Shown here piece by piece: positions 1 to 8,513 of a stretch of DNA of 64,000 nt; within the stretch, counting starts at the first letter, position 1; every line of letters starts with the position of its first letter. This DNA is from Verrucomicrobiota bacterium JB022 (lineage in GTDB: Bacteria; Verrucomicrobiota; Verrucomicrobiia; Opitutales; Oceanipulchritudinaceae): NCBI GenBank assembly GCA_030673845.1, contig JAUTCQ010000021.1, positions 124,001-188,000 on the forward strand. The letters run 5' to 3'. A program made the translations under genes and the position numbers. Under the pieces are notes generated by a model. The model had not been told where the DNA came from. It did no database searches and saw only the letters and a program-made list of their open reading frames with translations.

Positions 1-30
1 ATAGGAACGACTCTTAACCCCCAATCCATT

Positions 31-822
31 ATGGCAGACAAAAAAGACAATAACCGCGTGGCCTTGATTACCGGAGCCGGCGAAGGCCTGGGACGCGCTA
101 CCGCGCTCCGACTGGCCCGTGACGGCGTCAAGGTGGGCTGCCTGGGGCGACACCTCGATAACACCCAGGAAACCGTCGACCTGATCAAGGAAGCGGGCGG
201 CGAGGCCAAGGCTTTGCAGGCCGACATCAGCAAATGGGAGGACATGCAAAAGGCTGCCAAACAACTCGACGAGCTGTGGGGCCGGATCGACATCGTCTTT
301 GCCAATGCCGGCATCAACGGCACCTGGACACCCATTGCAGACATGGAGCCGGAGGAATGGTGCAAGACGATCGACATCAACCTCACGGGCACCTTTTACA
401 CCGTCAAGGCCTGCCTCCCGATGCTGAAGCGCGACGGCGGCTCCGTCATCATCACCTCTTCGGTCAATGGTACCCGTATGTTTACCAACACGGGTGCCAG
501 TGCCTACTCGTCGTCCAAGGCGGGTCAAGTGGCCTTCATGAAGATGATCGCACTGGAGCTGGCCAGCCACCGCATCCGCGTCAACGCCATCTGCCCCGGC
601 GCCATCGAATCGGCCATCGACGACAATACGGATAAGGAGAACATCGAGTCCGAAGCTGAGCCGGTCGTATTCCCCGAGGGCAAAATCCCGCTGACCGACG
701 GCAAGCCTGGCAAGGCCGAAGATGTGGCCGAGCTGGTCTACTTCCTCGCCAGCGAGCACAGCCGCCACATCACTGGCACGGAGGTCTTTATCGACGGTGC
801 CCAATCCCTGCTCCAAGGCTAG
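31..822 (+). CDS. SDR family NAD(P)-dependent oxidoreductase
   Basis: A 263-residue short-chain dehydrogenase/reductase, probably cytoplasmic, oxidising or reducing a hydroxyl/keto group; the substrate cannot be read from sequence. The Rossmann nucleotide-binding motif TGAGEGLG is at residues 14-21, the structural NAG at 92-94, the catalytic serine around 143-144, and the YxxxK pair is Tyr159/Lys163 in YSSSK. The C-terminal stretch with ITGTEVFIDGAQ is typical of classical SDRs, and the length is usual for the family. ATG at 31 opens the frame right after the window start. The next gene begins 2 bp after the stop, so the two are probably cotranscribed. Confidence 0.93.
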   Translation: MADKKDNNRVALITGAGEGLGRATALRLARDGVKVGCLGRHLDNTQETVDLIKEAGGEAKALQADISKWEDMQKAAKQLDELWGRIDIVFANAGINGTWTPIADMEPEEWCKTIDINLTGTFYTVKACLPMLKRDGGSVIITSSVNGTRMFTNTGASAYSSSKAGQVAFMKMIALELASHRIRVNAICPGAIESAIDDNTDKENIESEAEPVVFPEGKIPLTDGKPGKAEDVAELVYFLASEHSRHITGTEVFIDGAQSLLQG

Positions 823-824
823 GC

Positions 825-1280
825 ATGCGCTACCAAAAGCTAGATACTACCGGCGACACCACCTATGTGCTCGTCTTTGAAACGGGCGAAGCCGTGATGG
901 AAAAGCTGGCCGCATTTGTCGCGAAGGAAGGGATCGTTTCTGCCCGCTTCCACGGCATCGGTGCCTTTTCAGAGGCGGGCCTGCGTTTCTTCAACACCGA
1001 CCATCTGGAATATATCGACATCCCGGTGCACGAGCAGGTGGAGCTGCTCTCGTTGACTGGCACGATTGCCTCTCGCGATGGCAAGGCCCAGCTGCATGCC
1101 CACGCGATCCTGGGCAAGCCAGATGGCCAGTGTATCGGCGGGCACCTTAAGGATGCCGTGGTGCGCCCCACCCTGGAGGTGATGGTGATTGCCAGCCCGG
1201 CTCACCTGCACCGCGAATTCGACCCACGGGTCGAGCTGCCCTTGTTGCAGCTCGATGCCAGCAAGCAACAGGAAGTGTAA
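825..1280 (+). CDS. PPC (DUF296) domain protein
   Basis: A 151-residue protein matching the PPC/DUF296 fold found in bacterial and archaeal stand-alone proteins and in plant AT-hook proteins. Visible features are the central SLTGTIASRDGKAQLHAHA strand-turn-strand and the glycine-rich GGHLKDAVVRPTLEVMV segment that characterise the family, and the protein is one domain long. No AT-hook or other DNA-binding extension is present, so the family name should not be read as proof of DNA binding. It starts 2 bp after the SDR stop, implying translational coupling; the biochemical role is unknown. Confidence 0.85.
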   Translation: MRYQKLDTTGDTTYVLVFETGEAVMEKLAAFVAKEGIVSARFHGIGAFSEAGLRFFNTDHLEYIDIPVHEQVELLSLTGTIASRDGKAQLHAHAILGKPDGQCIGGHLKDAVVRPTLEVMVIASPAHLHREFDPRVELPLLQLDASKQQEV

Positions 1281-1307
1281 TCCTTTCACTTACGAATCCC
1301 TACCACC

Positions 1308-1583
1308 ATGAACGCTCAAACTTCTTTCCTTTACCGCCCCTTGGCGGGGCTGAGCCTGCTCGCGGCTTTCTGCTTTGCGGGCTGCGAAAACTACCGTAAG
1401 CCGCAGAACACCGAAGAAGGTGCGCTGCAAGGCGCGGCGGCCGGAGCCGCAGCCGGGGCCTTGATCGGGTCCCAATCGGGCGATGCGCTCGAAGGGGCGG
1501 CCATCGGGGGCGCAGCAGGAGCCGCAGCGGGTGGCTACTACGGCAATCGCGAGGAACGGCGCGACCGCGACGATGACGACTGA
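1308..1583 (+). CDS. Glycine-zipper lipoprotein
   Basis: A 91-residue envelope protein. The N-terminus is a signal peptide ending in a lipobox-like FCFAGC around residues 22-27, so it is probably lipidated. The middle is an alanine/glycine-rich glycine zipper (GAAAGAAAGALIG followed by GAAIGGAAGAAAGG, about residues 44-76) of the kind that packs helices in membranes. The tail is highly charged (RREE followed by repeated R and D). Proteins of this design are usually outer-membrane or envelope-stress lipoproteins. A rho-independent terminator follows at 1611. Confidence 0.8.
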   Translation: MNAQTSFLYRPLAGLSLLAAFCFAGCENYRKPQNTEEGALQGAAAGAAAGALIGSQSGDALEGAAIGGAAGAAAGGYYGNREERRDRDDDD

Positions 1584-1610
1584 TCGCGGGCCAGAAATTT
1601 GTGCTAAGCG

Positions 1611-1642
1611 AGCGGCGGGGATCAGGCTCCCGCCGCTTTTTT
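1611..1642 (+). terminator. Rho-independent terminator
   Basis: Nine-base stem AGCGGCGGG (1611-1619) with CCCGCCGCT (1629-1637), nine-base loop, followed by a run of six T. It ends the SDR, PPC and glycine-zipper gene group. Confidence 0.8.
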
Positions 1643-1647
1643 GTGCC

Positions 1648-2091
1648 CTACTCCTTCGCCGGGTAGAGCTTGGTGCCCCCTTGGGTCTCGGGCTGGAAAG
1701 GCTGCTCGTCGGTCACGCGCTGATAGCCTTCCGGCAGCTCTCCCCAGTTCCATGTGATGCCACTGACGAAGTAGCGCGCGTTGCCGGGAGGAGCCTGCAG
1801 CGTGACGCTGTCGGTAGACTCGGTGATGACCTGCGCGGCCATGCCCTCGCTGTGCGCCACTCGCGCCCAGATCCATACCTGGTCGCGCACCTGCCAGACT
1901 TCCTGGATCGAGATGCTGTGAGCAGGCGTTGGGACCTGGAGCGTGGCGGTAAAGGTCCGCTCTGCCCAGGCGCGTTCCTGCTCGCTGGGCGTGGTCGAGC
2001 CCGTGGGATCGGCGGTAGTGGATGCGCGCTCGCAAGCCGTGAAGAGGGTAACGCCGGCGAAGGCGATCAAGGGGAAGATGGGTTTACGCAT
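1648..2091 (-). CDS. Hypothetical lipoprotein
   Basis: A protein of about 147 residues of no family I recognise. It has a signal peptide with a lipobox-like segment (GVTLFTAC, Cys about residue 20 from this start), a Ser/Thr/Pro-rich linker (STTADPTGSTTPSE), then a globular part with alternating beta-type hydrophobicity and a tryptophan-rich SGITWNWGELPEGY near the end. ATG at 2091 is chosen because the n-region MRKPIF then precedes the hydrophobic core directly. An in-frame GTG five codons upstream (2106) is the alternative. It converges on the preceding gene group. Confidence 0.65.
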   Translation of the reverse strand: MRKPIFPLIAFAGVTLFTACERASTTADPTGSTTPSEQERAWAERTFTATLQVPTPAHSISIQEVWQVRDQVWIWARVAHSEGMAAQVITESTDSVTLQAPPGNARYFVSGITWNWGELPEGYQRVTDEQPFQPETQGGTKLYPAKE

Positions 2092-2265
2092 AACAGATCC
2101 ATTCACTGCAGGATTCCGGCCGATGAGCGAGCGCTTTTACCGCTTGCTCAGGATGCCCCCCTAGAGGGGCCGAAGCGTTTCACTTTGCATCGTTGGCTAT
2201 TCCACCCAGGCGGAAATACGGGTTCCTGAAGGCTGGCACACAAGTAGCATTCTCCCGTTGCCCTG

Positions 2266-3519
2266 ATGGATGGTGCGACGATCAACTTTACGGTTTTCCT
2301 CTTCTCGGTAGCCTCGCTGGCCTATATCACGTTTGCGAGTCTGCTGCAGAAGTTGTGGCTGCCGCTGCCTCTGCTGGCCTTGGCCACGGGCGTCATCATC
2401 GGCCCGCATGTATCGGGCCTGCTCCAGCTCCCCAGCGAAGAGCATCGCCACCTGATCATGGAAGAAGGCGCGCGCATGACCCTCGCCATCGGCCTGATGG
2501 GGATCGCGCTACGCCTGCCCAAGCACTACTGGCGCCGCGAGTGGCGCTTCTTTTCCGTCGTCATCCTGCTGGGGATGCCGCTGATGTGGGGGGCGGCCAC
2601 CCTGGGCCTTTGGGCAGGCGGCAACTTCGGCTTCTGGATCTCGGCGCTATTGGCGGCGATCATCACCCCAACCGACCCTATTGTATCGACTCCGATCGTT
2701 ACTGGCCCATTGGCCAACGAACAAATTCCCACCTGGGAGCAGCAGGGCATTTCGGCTGAATCTGGCTCCAACGACGGCCTCGGCTTCCTTTTTGTCATCC
2801 TGCCCATCTATGTGCTCAATCACGGGGTAAACTGGGCGACGGCTCAGGAGTGGCTGGTCGTGGGGTTGTTGAAGGAAATCGGGATGGCGGCGCTGCTCGG
2901 AGCCTTTTTTGGTTGGCTCGCGGCCCAGATCCTCACCTTTGTGAGCCATCGTGGCATGATTCGCCACACGTCTTATCTCGGCTTCACGCTCGCCCTGCCC
3001 GTGGTCATCATGACGGCGGTCAAAATGATGGGTGCCGACGGCATTCTGGCCGCGTTTGTCGCAGGCGTGGTCTTCGACCAATTTATCGACGACGAGCACC
3101 AGGAGCACCAGGAAGAGATTCAAGAGGCCATCAACAAATTTTTCACCATCACGATCTTCATGATCGTGGGCCTGTTCCTGCCCGTAACGGAATGGCCGGC
3201 ACTCGGCTGGGGCATGGGGCTGCTTTGGCTGGCTGTCATCATCGGCCGACGCATGATAACGGTTGTTGTACTCAACCGCCTGCTGCGCCCGCGTATCAAT
3301 GTGCCCGAGATGGCATTCCTCGGCTGGTTCGGGCCGCTGGGGATCGCAGCGCTTTACTATGTGATGTTTGCCGAAAATGAATTGAGCCGCAACGACTTGT
3401 GGCCGCACATCAGTCTCGCAATCACGCTCTCTGTCGTCATCCACGGCATTACCGCCGCTCCTTTCGCCCGCTGGCTGGGCTCTACATTGCGCCAGCGCGG
3501 GCAAGCTACCCACCCGTAA
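2266..3519 (+). CDS. CPA1-type Na+/H+ antiporter
   Basis: A 417-residue inner-membrane cation:proton antiporter with about 11-12 hydrophobic segments. The early ALATGVIIGPHVSG is typical of the Na_H_Exchanger fold. The TPTDPI motif (about residues 129-134) and the later ESGSNDGLGF segment carry the acidic residues that bind cation in NhaP/CPA1 proteins. It should exchange Na+ or K+ for H+ to regulate cytoplasmic pH and salt. The length is usual for the short NhaP-like members without a cytosolic tail. Its TAA overlaps the ATG of the next gene by one base. Confidence 0.88.
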   Translation: MDGATINFTVFLFSVASLAYITFASLLQKLWLPLPLLALATGVIIGPHVSGLLQLPSEEHRHLIMEEGARMTLAIGLMGIALRLPKHYWRREWRFFSVVILLGMPLMWGAATLGLWAGGNFGFWISALLAAIITPTDPIVSTPIVTGPLANEQIPTWEQQGISAESGSNDGLGFLFVILPIYVLNHGVNWATAQEWLVVGLLKEIGMAALLGAFFGWLAAQILTFVSHRGMIRHTSYLGFTLALPVVIMTAVKMMGADGILAAFVAGVVFDQFIDDEHQEHQEEIQEAINKFFTITIFMIVGLFLPVTEWPALGWGMGLLWLAVIIGRRMITVVVLNRLLRPRINVPEMAFLGWFGPLGIAALYYVMFAENELSRNDLWPHISLAITLSVVIHGITAAPFARWLGSTLRQRGQATHP

Positions 3520-4580
3520 TGACCTCTCTACAGCCCCCAAACGATCTCGCCCACCATCGTCCTCTGGTCGAGTTCCAGAAGCGCGTAATGATCGCGCTCG
3601 CCCTCATCGGCCTGGCCCTCTTCATGTGGAAGAGCGCCGAGGCTTTTCTGATCTTTTTTGCCGGCGTCGTGCTGGCCGTCGTAATGGGCGGCTTTGCGTA
3701 TATGCTGCGCAGCAAGACGCATTGGACTTATTGCCACTGCCTCTACGTGGTCACGGCTTGCGTCTTCCTCCTTATCGCAGGGATCGCCATGCTGGTCCTG
3801 CCGATGGTGATCGAGGAATCGAAACGTCTGCTGGAAAAGATGCCGGCGATGATCGACCAGGTGAGGACCACCACCTGGGGGCGCATGTTCTTCAGTGGCG
3901 GCTTGAGCGGCGGCGACGGCGACGGTGTGCTGAGCCGCATTATCGGCCCCGCGACCCGCTCGGCCGAAGCGTTTACGGCGATGGCTCTCGCGTTGGTAAT
4001 CGGCATCTTTCTCGCCTACGACCCTGAAGCCTATGCGCGCGGGATGATCAGTATCCTGCCTCTGGGCTACCGCGAAAAGGGCCGCCAGGTATTGCTGGCC
4101 TGCGGGCGGGCGCTTTGGCACTGGCTGATCGGCCAAGGCTTTGCCATGCTCATCATCGGTACCCTGGTCACCCTGGGCATGGTAATCGTGGGCGCCCCGT
4201 TTGCGCTCGTGCTGGGGCCGCTGGCGGGTCTGTTTCAATTCGTGCCCAACGTGGGCCCGGTATTATGGGCCTTCCCCGCGATCCTCATCGCATTCTCCGG
4301 CGGCGAGGTTATGGCGATCAAGGTCCTGGCCGTCTATATCGTGATTCAGGTGCTGGAGGGCAATTTCATCACCCCCATGGTACTGAAGCAGAATGTGCAA
4401 CTGCCGCCTGTGTTGACACTGCTGGGGACGATTGTCATGGGCATGGTCTTTGGGCCTCTCGGGTTGATTCTGGGCACGCCGCTAACGGTAATACTATTAG
4501 TCTGCTACCGTATGCTTTACCAGCGCGATCTCCTGCACGACGAATCGGCGAAAATCCCGGGGCAAGGGGAGCGCAAGTAG
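3519..4580 (+). CDS. AI-2E family transporter
   Basis: A 353-residue polytopic membrane protein of the AI-2E (PerM/TqsA, DUF20) family, with about eight membrane segments and the conserved C-terminal region GPLAGLFQFVPNVGPVLWAFPA followed by a glycine-rich NFITPMVL segment. Some members export autoinducer-2 and others act as Na+/H+ antiporters, so the substrate is open. Pairing with the CPA1 antiporter immediately upstream favours an ion-related role, which is inference. The start is the ATG in TAATG, overlapping the antiporter stop. The frame stays open upstream, but that stretch lies inside the antiporter gene. Confidence 0.87.
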   Translation: MTSLQPPNDLAHHRPLVEFQKRVMIALALIGLALFMWKSAEAFLIFFAGVVLAVVMGGFAYMLRSKTHWTYCHCLYVVTACVFLLIAGIAMLVLPMVIEESKRLLEKMPAMIDQVRTTTWGRMFFSGGLSGGDGDGVLSRIIGPATRSAEAFTAMALALVIGIFLAYDPEAYARGMISILPLGYREKGRQVLLACGRALWHWLIGQGFAMLIIGTLVTLGMVIVGAPFALVLGPLAGLFQFVPNVGPVLWAFPAILIAFSGGEVMAIKVLAVYIVIQVLEGNFITPMVLKQNVQLPPVLTLLGTIVMGMVFGPLGLILGTPLTVILLVCYRMLYQRDLLHDESAKIPGQGERK

Positions 4581-4592
4581 AGGGCGGCGCAT

Positions 4593-4634
4593 GCAGCCTG
4601 CACCGTTCAACCCCTAAAATATCGCGCAGGCTGC
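4593..4634 (+). repeat. Inverted repeat downstream of AI-2E gene
   Basis: GCAGCCTGC at 4593-4601 is perfectly inverted as GCAGGCTGC at 4626-4634, with a 24-base loop. There is no T run, so it may be an mRNA-end structure rather than an intrinsic terminator. Confidence 0.45.
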
Positions 4635-4740
4635 ACCACCGGACCTTTCGCTTCCACAATCGGTAAAAATCCTTCAAGTAATCGGAAGCGTTACCGGGTC
4701 TCTCCGTAAAATTGGTACAGCCTTGGCATCTACCAAGGCC

Positions 4741-4953
4741 ATGAGTACGGACAACGATATCCTCAAAGCCCATTGGCTCACCTACGCAAACGCCCTGATG
4801 CGACAGTGGCCACAACTGCAGGAAGAGGATTTGCGGGAAATCGGCGGCGATGTCGATCGCCTCAAGGCCCGACTCGGCAAGCGCTATGGCTTCACGCCGG
4901 AACAAGCGCAGACAGAAGTCGATGCGTGGTATCAAAAGGAGGGTGGCCGCTAG
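4741..4953 (+). CDS. CsbD-like small stress protein
   Basis: A 70-residue soluble, charged protein resembling the CsbD general-stress family. The pattern W-x-Q-L-x-E-E-D-L-x-x-I-G-G-D-x-D-x-L followed by RYGFTPEQAQTEVDAWY corresponds to the family core, although the N-terminal part is divergent. The molecular role of CsbD proteins is unknown. ATG at 4741 has an AAGG sequence just upstream and was preferred over codons further 5'. It sits directly ahead of the respiratory operon in the same direction, but the 15-bp gap and different role make functional linkage unclear. Confidence 0.68.
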   Translation: MSTDNDILKAHWLTYANALMRQWPQLQEEDLREIGGDVDRLKARLGKRYGFTPEQAQTEVDAWYQKEGGR

Positions 4954-4968
4954 CAACTTTCCACCTCC

Positions 4969-5697
4969 GTGGCCGCCCCCGACAAACATCCGCAAGCCTT
5001 TGGACCCTCCGCCGATGCCTGGCTGCGCGGGGGTGCGATTTTCGCGCTCGTGCTGGTGCTAGCCTCGCTGACGGCGGTATATGTGTTTGGGAGTCGAGAT
5101 GGCTACGAAGGCTTTGGGGTAACGCACGAGCAGCCCATCATCTTCAGCCATCGTCACCACGCGGGCGAATTGGGCATCGACTGCCGCTACTGCCATACCG
5201 GCGTCGAAAAAGCGGCCTTTGCGGGGCTGCCTTCGACCGATACCTGCCTGAGTTGCCATAGCCAGCTCTTCCGCGACAGCCCGATGCTGGATCCGCTTTG
5301 GGAGAGCCTGCGCACAGGGGAGCCCGTCCGTTGGCAGCGAGTGCACGACTTGGGTGACTTTGTGTATTTCGACCACTCCGTGCACGTAAACAACGGGGTG
5401 TCCTGCCGCTCCTGCCACGGGGATGTCGAAGATATGGTGACGGTGGCTCAGGTCGAAGAACTCTCGATGCTGTGGTGCCTGGAGTGCCACCGCAACCCTA
5501 GCGCTCATTTGGTGCCTGAAGCAGAGGTCGTTAACGTGCGGCGGCAAGCCGACCCGCTCCAGCCGGGCGAGACCTTTCACGCCATGCGGTCTTCTCCCTT
5601 CGATGCCAAACGCTGGCATGACGTCCACGAAGAAGTGGCAGCCCAGCAGAGCGTGGCCACCTATAACCTGACCGATTGCACCGCCTGCCACCGCTGA
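4969..5697 (+). CDS. actA: Alternative complex III subunit ActA, pentaheme cytochrome c
   Basis: A 242-residue membrane-anchored multiheme cytochrome. One N-terminal membrane segment (about residues 22-43) precedes five CxxCH heme-c sites: CRYCH, CLSCH, CRSCH, CLECH and CTACH, the last nearly at the C-terminus. In alternative complex III, ActA carries electrons from the quinol-oxidising core to the monoheme cytochrome. The start is GTG at 4969, the only start codon after the in-frame stop of the preceding gene that retains the full N-terminus. The stop shares its last base with the actB start (TGATG). Confidence 0.93.
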   Translation: MAAPDKHPQAFGPSADAWLRGGAIFALVLVLASLTAVYVFGSRDGYEGFGVTHEQPIIFSHRHHAGELGIDCRYCHTGVEKAAFAGLPSTDTCLSCHSQLFRDSPMLDPLWESLRTGEPVRWQRVHDLGDFVYFDHSVHVNNGVSCRSCHGDVEDMVTVAQVEELSMLWCLECHRNPSAHLVPEAEVVNVRRQADPLQPGETFHAMRSSPFDAKRWHDVHEEVAAQQSVATYNLTDCTACHR

Positions 5698-8513
5698 TGC
5701 CTGCCCCCACCTCCAGTTCTCCCCGCAATACGGATGAGTTTCCGCCCGAAGCTGCGGTGTGGCCTTCGCAGTTGAGCCGGCGCAGGTTTCTCCAAGTGGC
5801 GGGAGCGGGCTTAAGCCTGGCGACGCTCAGCGGGTGCTTCCGGAAGCCCCGCGAAGAGATCCTGCCTTACGTGCGCCAGCCCGAGCAGGTATTGCCGGGG
5901 ACGCCGAATTTCTATGCTACCACGCACAACTGGAGAGGCTACGGGCGGGGTATCCTGGTCGAGAGCCGCGAAGGTCGTCCTGTGAAGATCGAAGGTAACG
6001 AGAGCCATTCGTCTACGCTCGGAGCCAGCGATGCGATCATGCAGGCCAGCCTGTTGGGACTCTACGACCATCAGCGCCTGCGCGCCCCACATCTGCGCCA
6101 GCGCACCAGCAACTGGCAGAGTTTTGAGGCCAGTTGGCTGGAACGGTTCACAGCTTTGCAGTCGACCGGGGGGCGTGGTCTCTGGATTGTAGCCGAGGCG
6201 AATGCCTCCCCCACCGAAACCGCAGTCTGGCAACGACTGGTAGCCCGCTTCCCACAGGTTCGCATCGTGATGGAGTCGCCCATCCATCACCTGCACTGGG
6301 AACCCATTGACTACCGTTTTGCCGCAGCCGAGGTGGTCGTGGGCATCGACCCCGATTTCCTGACCGAACACCCCGAAAGTCTACGTTATGCGCGCGATTT
6401 CGCACAGCGCCGGCGCGGTTGGGAAAAGGACGCCCAACTCAGCCGCTTCTACAGTCTGCACGCCGCCCCCAATGTGACCAACGTGCAAGCAGACGCGCCC
6501 CTCTTGGCCCGCCCCAGCCGTTGGGCAGTGCTGCTCGATGCGCTGGAAGGCCAGATGACAGGCGATCTTGCAGAAGCGGAACAAAAATGGGTCGAACGCT
6601 GCCGGGCAGACTTGAACCGTGCGGGCAGCAGAGCCCTGATTGTAGGTGGAAGCTACTTGGACGACGAGCTGCAGGAGCGCGTGCGCCGACTGAACCAGGC
6701 ACTGGGCTCGGAGGGCACCACTTGGGAATCCATCGCCTTGCCAGCCCGCACAGACGACGCGGTGGGCCTGCCACTCGCCTCACGGCAGGAGTTGCAGGAG
6801 GCGCTGGAGGCCGAGGCGGTCCAGGCTCTGATTTGCTTCGATACCAACCCCGTTCATAGCGTCCCGGAACTGGCGGCAGCAATCACCCGCGCCCAGTGGT
6901 CGGCCTGCGCCACCTTGGAGGTGAATGAAACCGCACGCGCCTGCCAATGGCGGCTGCCGGTGCACCACTTTCTGGAAGACTGGGGCGATTTGCGCAGCTG
7001 GACCGGTACCTTGAGCCCCGTGCAGCCGCTCATCCGCCCGATGTATCAGAGCCGCTCACGGCTGGAGCTGTTGCATTGGCTCGCGGAGCCGAGCAATCCG
7101 CTGAGCGCCCACGATCTGGTGCGACGGCATTGGCAGGCTCAAGTGCCGGGAGATTTTGAATCGTGGTGGCTCAAGGGACTGCAGGAGGGTGTGTTTGCCG
7201 ACGCTCCGCCTGCGCCCGAGGTGCTCCGTCGAGAGGCAGGGCGCCGCCCCACGAGAGAACCCGGCCATGGCCCGCTCGACCTGCTGGTGCGGCTCGACCC
7301 GACAATCGAGGATGGCCGCGGCGCGCGCAACGCATGGCTCCAGGAGCTGCCCAAGCCCATCAGCCTCTTGGTATGGGACCAGGCGCTCTGGGTCTCTCAG
7401 AGGCGCGCGCAAGAGCTGGATTTGCAGCAAGGCGACGTGGTGGAAATCCGGGTTGGCGACCGGCGTCTGCACCTCCCCGTATTGCCGTTGCCCGCGATGG
7501 AGGACGACACGGTGGTAGCCTTTCTTGGCTATGGCCGCGCGACTGCTCGCTTGCATGAGGGCCACCACACCGGCTATTCGGCAGCGACTCTGCAAGGGCA
7601 ATGGAGGTGGGAGGGGGTATCCCTGGCCAAGACCGGTGAGCGCTACGAGCTGGTGACGACGCAGCATCATCAGGTGATGGAAGGGCATGAGTTTGTGAAG
7701 GTGAGAGAGGTGGGCCACCCTGCCCCAAAGGAAGAGCACCATTTTGATCCAGAAAAGAGCAGTTTCATGCCCCACCCGCCCAAGCTGCCCGCCGGGGAGG
7801 CGCCGTATGCCTGGGGTATGTCGATCGACCTCAGCTCATGCATCGGCTGTTCGGCCTGTATTACGGCCTGCCAGGCAGAGAACAATATCCCCAGCGTAGG
7901 CAAGGAACAGGTGGCCGCCGGACGCGAAATGCACTGGCTGCGGGTGGATCGCTACTTCTCGGCCGAGAGTGGCCCTACGCGCGTGCTGCACCAGCCCGTG
8001 CCCTGCATGCATTGCGAAAAGGCCCCGTGTGAATTGGTCTGCCCGGTAGCCGCAACGGTGCACGACAGCGAGGGCCTGAACGCAATGGTCTATAACCGCT
8101 GCATTGGCACGCGCTATTGTTCGAACAACTGCCCTTACAAGGTCCGCCGCTTCAATTTCCTCGATTACCGTCCGCCGCAAAAGCACCCGCGTAACCTGCA
8201 GTTCAACCCCGAGGTGACGGTGCGCGAGCGGGGCGTGATGGAAAAGTGCACCTACTGCGTCCAGCGCATCAGCCGGGCCCGGATCGACGCCCGTAACGAA
8301 AAGCGCGAAATCCGCGACGGCGAGATCCAGACGGCTTGTCAGCAGGCCTGCCCGACACAGGCGATCGTCTTTGGCGACATCAGCCGCCCGGAGAACGCCG
8401 TCGCCCAGCGGAAGGCCCAGAAAGGCGACTACGGCTTGTTGGCCGAGTTGGACACTCGCCCCCGCACCACTTACCTGCCGCGTTGGCAAAACCCGCCGCA
8501 TGAAGCCCGCTGA
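5697..8513 (+). CDS. actB: Alternative complex III subunit ActB, molybdopterin-like and Fe-S protein
   Basis: A 938-residue periplasm-facing subunit. The N-terminus has a twin-arginine signal SRRRFLQ followed by a hydrophobic stretch ending LSGC, which could also be a lipobox. The first ~700 residues resemble molybdopterin oxidoreductases, which in ActB lack the cofactor. The last ~230 residues form a ferredoxin-like domain with four cysteine clusters (CIGCSACITAC, CMHCEKAPCELVC, CIGTRYCSNNC, and CTYC with CQQACP) for 4Fe-4S/3Fe-4S centres. ATG at 5697 overlaps the actA stop. It overlaps actC by 14 bp. Confidence 0.93.
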   Translation: MPAPTSSSPRNTDEFPPEAAVWPSQLSRRRFLQVAGAGLSLATLSGCFRKPREEILPYVRQPEQVLPGTPNFYATTHNWRGYGRGILVESREGRPVKIEGNESHSSTLGASDAIMQASLLGLYDHQRLRAPHLRQRTSNWQSFEASWLERFTALQSTGGRGLWIVAEANASPTETAVWQRLVARFPQVRIVMESPIHHLHWEPIDYRFAAAEVVVGIDPDFLTEHPESLRYARDFAQRRRGWEKDAQLSRFYSLHAAPNVTNVQADAPLLARPSRWAVLLDALEGQMTGDLAEAEQKWVERCRADLNRAGSRALIVGGSYLDDELQERVRRLNQALGSEGTTWESIALPARTDDAVGLPLASRQELQEALEAEAVQALICFDTNPVHSVPELAAAITRAQWSACATLEVNETARACQWRLPVHHFLEDWGDLRSWTGTLSPVQPLIRPMYQSRSRLELLHWLAEPSNPLSAHDLVRRHWQAQVPGDFESWWLKGLQEGVFADAPPAPEVLRREAGRRPTREPGHGPLDLLVRLDPTIEDGRGARNAWLQELPKPISLLVWDQALWVSQRRAQELDLQQGDVVEIRVGDRRLHLPVLPLPAMEDDTVVAFLGYGRATARLHEGHHTGYSAATLQGQWRWEGVSLAKTGERYELVTTQHHQVMEGHEFVKVREVGHPAPKEEHHFDPEKSSFMPHPPKLPAGEAPYAWGMSIDLSSCIGCSACITACQAENNIPSVGKEQVAAGREMHWLRVDRYFSAESGPTRVLHQPVPCMHCEKAPCELVCPVAATVHDSEGLNAMVYNRCIGTRYCSNNCPYKVRRFNFLDYRPPQKHPRNLQFNPEVTVRERGVMEKCTYCVQRISRARIDARNEKREIRDGEIQTACQQACPTQAIVFGDISRPENAVAQRKAQKGDYGLLAELDTRPRTTYLPRWQNPPHEAR